NCBI GenBank assembly: GCA_026389055.1
Contig: JAPLIO010000088.1
Location: 1-29,966 of the forward strand
Direction of reading: 5' to 3'
Source: Candidatus Melainabacteria bacterium
Lineage (GTDB): Bacteria > Cyanobacteriota > Vampirovibrionia > Vampirovibrionales > JAJTHC01
Length of the DNA stretch: 29,966 nucleotides
Position 1 is the stretch's first letter, and every line of letters begins with the position of its first letter. Of this stretch, positions 29,800-29,966 are shown one piece after another. The position numbers were made by a program, and so were the translations under genes. The notes under the pieces are model-generated. The model saw only the letters and a list, made by a program, of their open reading frames with translations, ran no database searches and was not told where the DNA came from.

Positions 29800-29805
29800 A
29801 TTATA
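29800..29805 (-). promoter_or_regulatory. Putative -10 box of the DUF151 gene
   Basis: On the minus strand TATAAT lies 67 bases before the ATG at 29733. The -35 region is poor (TGTGCC-like at 17 bases), so the call is tentative. Confidence 0.4.
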
Positions 29806-29933
29806 CAACAAATTGCAGAAGGCACACTTCCCCTAAGCAACCCAAAAGCAGGGTTATTTTTACCCATTAAAACCGATTCACAAATTAAATAGCGTGTTCT
29901 TTCATCGATTGTTGTTTCAGTCTTTAGCTGGCT

Positions 29934-29966
29934 GGTTTGTCAGGAGGTGCCTGTTTGGGCACCCCC
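29934..29966. repeat. Hairpin repeat with TGTTTG loop, copy 2 (cut by window end)
   Basis: GGTTTGTCAGG is followed by arms GGTGCC (29946-29951) and GGCACC (29958-29963), loop TGTTTG and a C-run that reaches the window edge. It matches the layout of 22841-22875. The element may continue past the end of the window. Confidence 0.6.

Overview
The window looks like a chromosomal segment from a non-photosynthetic relative of Cyanobacteria (Vampirovibrionia, formerly 'Melainabacteria'); this is an inference from gene content. The F1 beta and epsilon genes (atpD-atpC) stand apart from the other ATP synthase genes, as in cyanobacteria and plastids. efp sits next to accB. A quinol:cytochrome c reductase with b6-type histidine spacing is encoded next to bd-oxidase-like genes, and no photosynthesis gene is present. 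The DNA is moderately AT-rich, with strong Shine-Dalgarno sites and TATAAT-type -10 boxes.

Layout. 1-2.9 kb: recJ, preceded by a dispersed intergenic repeat. 2.9-6.9 kb: an accessory stretch of unrecognised genes, including a proline/glutamine-rich protein with a recent 105-bp tandem duplication and a poly-G tract upstream. 7.0-8.1 kb: a DegT/LegC-like sugar aminotransferase. 8.1-11.0 kb (minus strand): atpD, a 142-bp MITE-like element, a short atpC, and an M48-like protein that has lost its zinc-binding motif. 11.4-11.8 kb: a small coiled-coil protein.

12.2-16.4 kb: a respiratory operon. It encodes a bd-like membrane protein, a Rieske protein, a b6/subunit-IV type cytochrome b split by an apparent frameshift, and a CydA-like protein fused to a monoheme cytochrome c. 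A dyad and a good promoter precede it and a terminator follows. This is the best candidate for an unusual system: a Rieske/cytochrome b module and a bd-type module made together and possibly linked by the fused cytochrome c.

16.7-19.2 kb (minus strand): efp-accB-metallophosphoesterase-bolA. 19.4-21.1 kb: infC-rpmI-rplT. infC almost certainly starts at an AUU codon, 46 codons upstream of the first in-frame ATG. 21.1-23.1 kb: a terminator, a second MITE-like element, a secreted NTF2-like protein, and a repeat-rich 0.3-kb interval bounded by a 51-bp direct duplication. 23.1-25.2 kb (minus strand): a 698-residue Q-rich protein of unknown role that starts with six ATG codons. 25.4-29.1 kb: trpF, dppB-like, dppC-like and holB, apparently one transcription unit. 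29.2-29.7 kb (minus strand): a bifunctional-nuclease (DUF151) family protein. The window ends in a second copy of a hairpin repeat.

I saw no tRNA, rRNA, CRISPR array or intact insertion sequence. All functional assignments come from reading motifs by eye; no searches were run.
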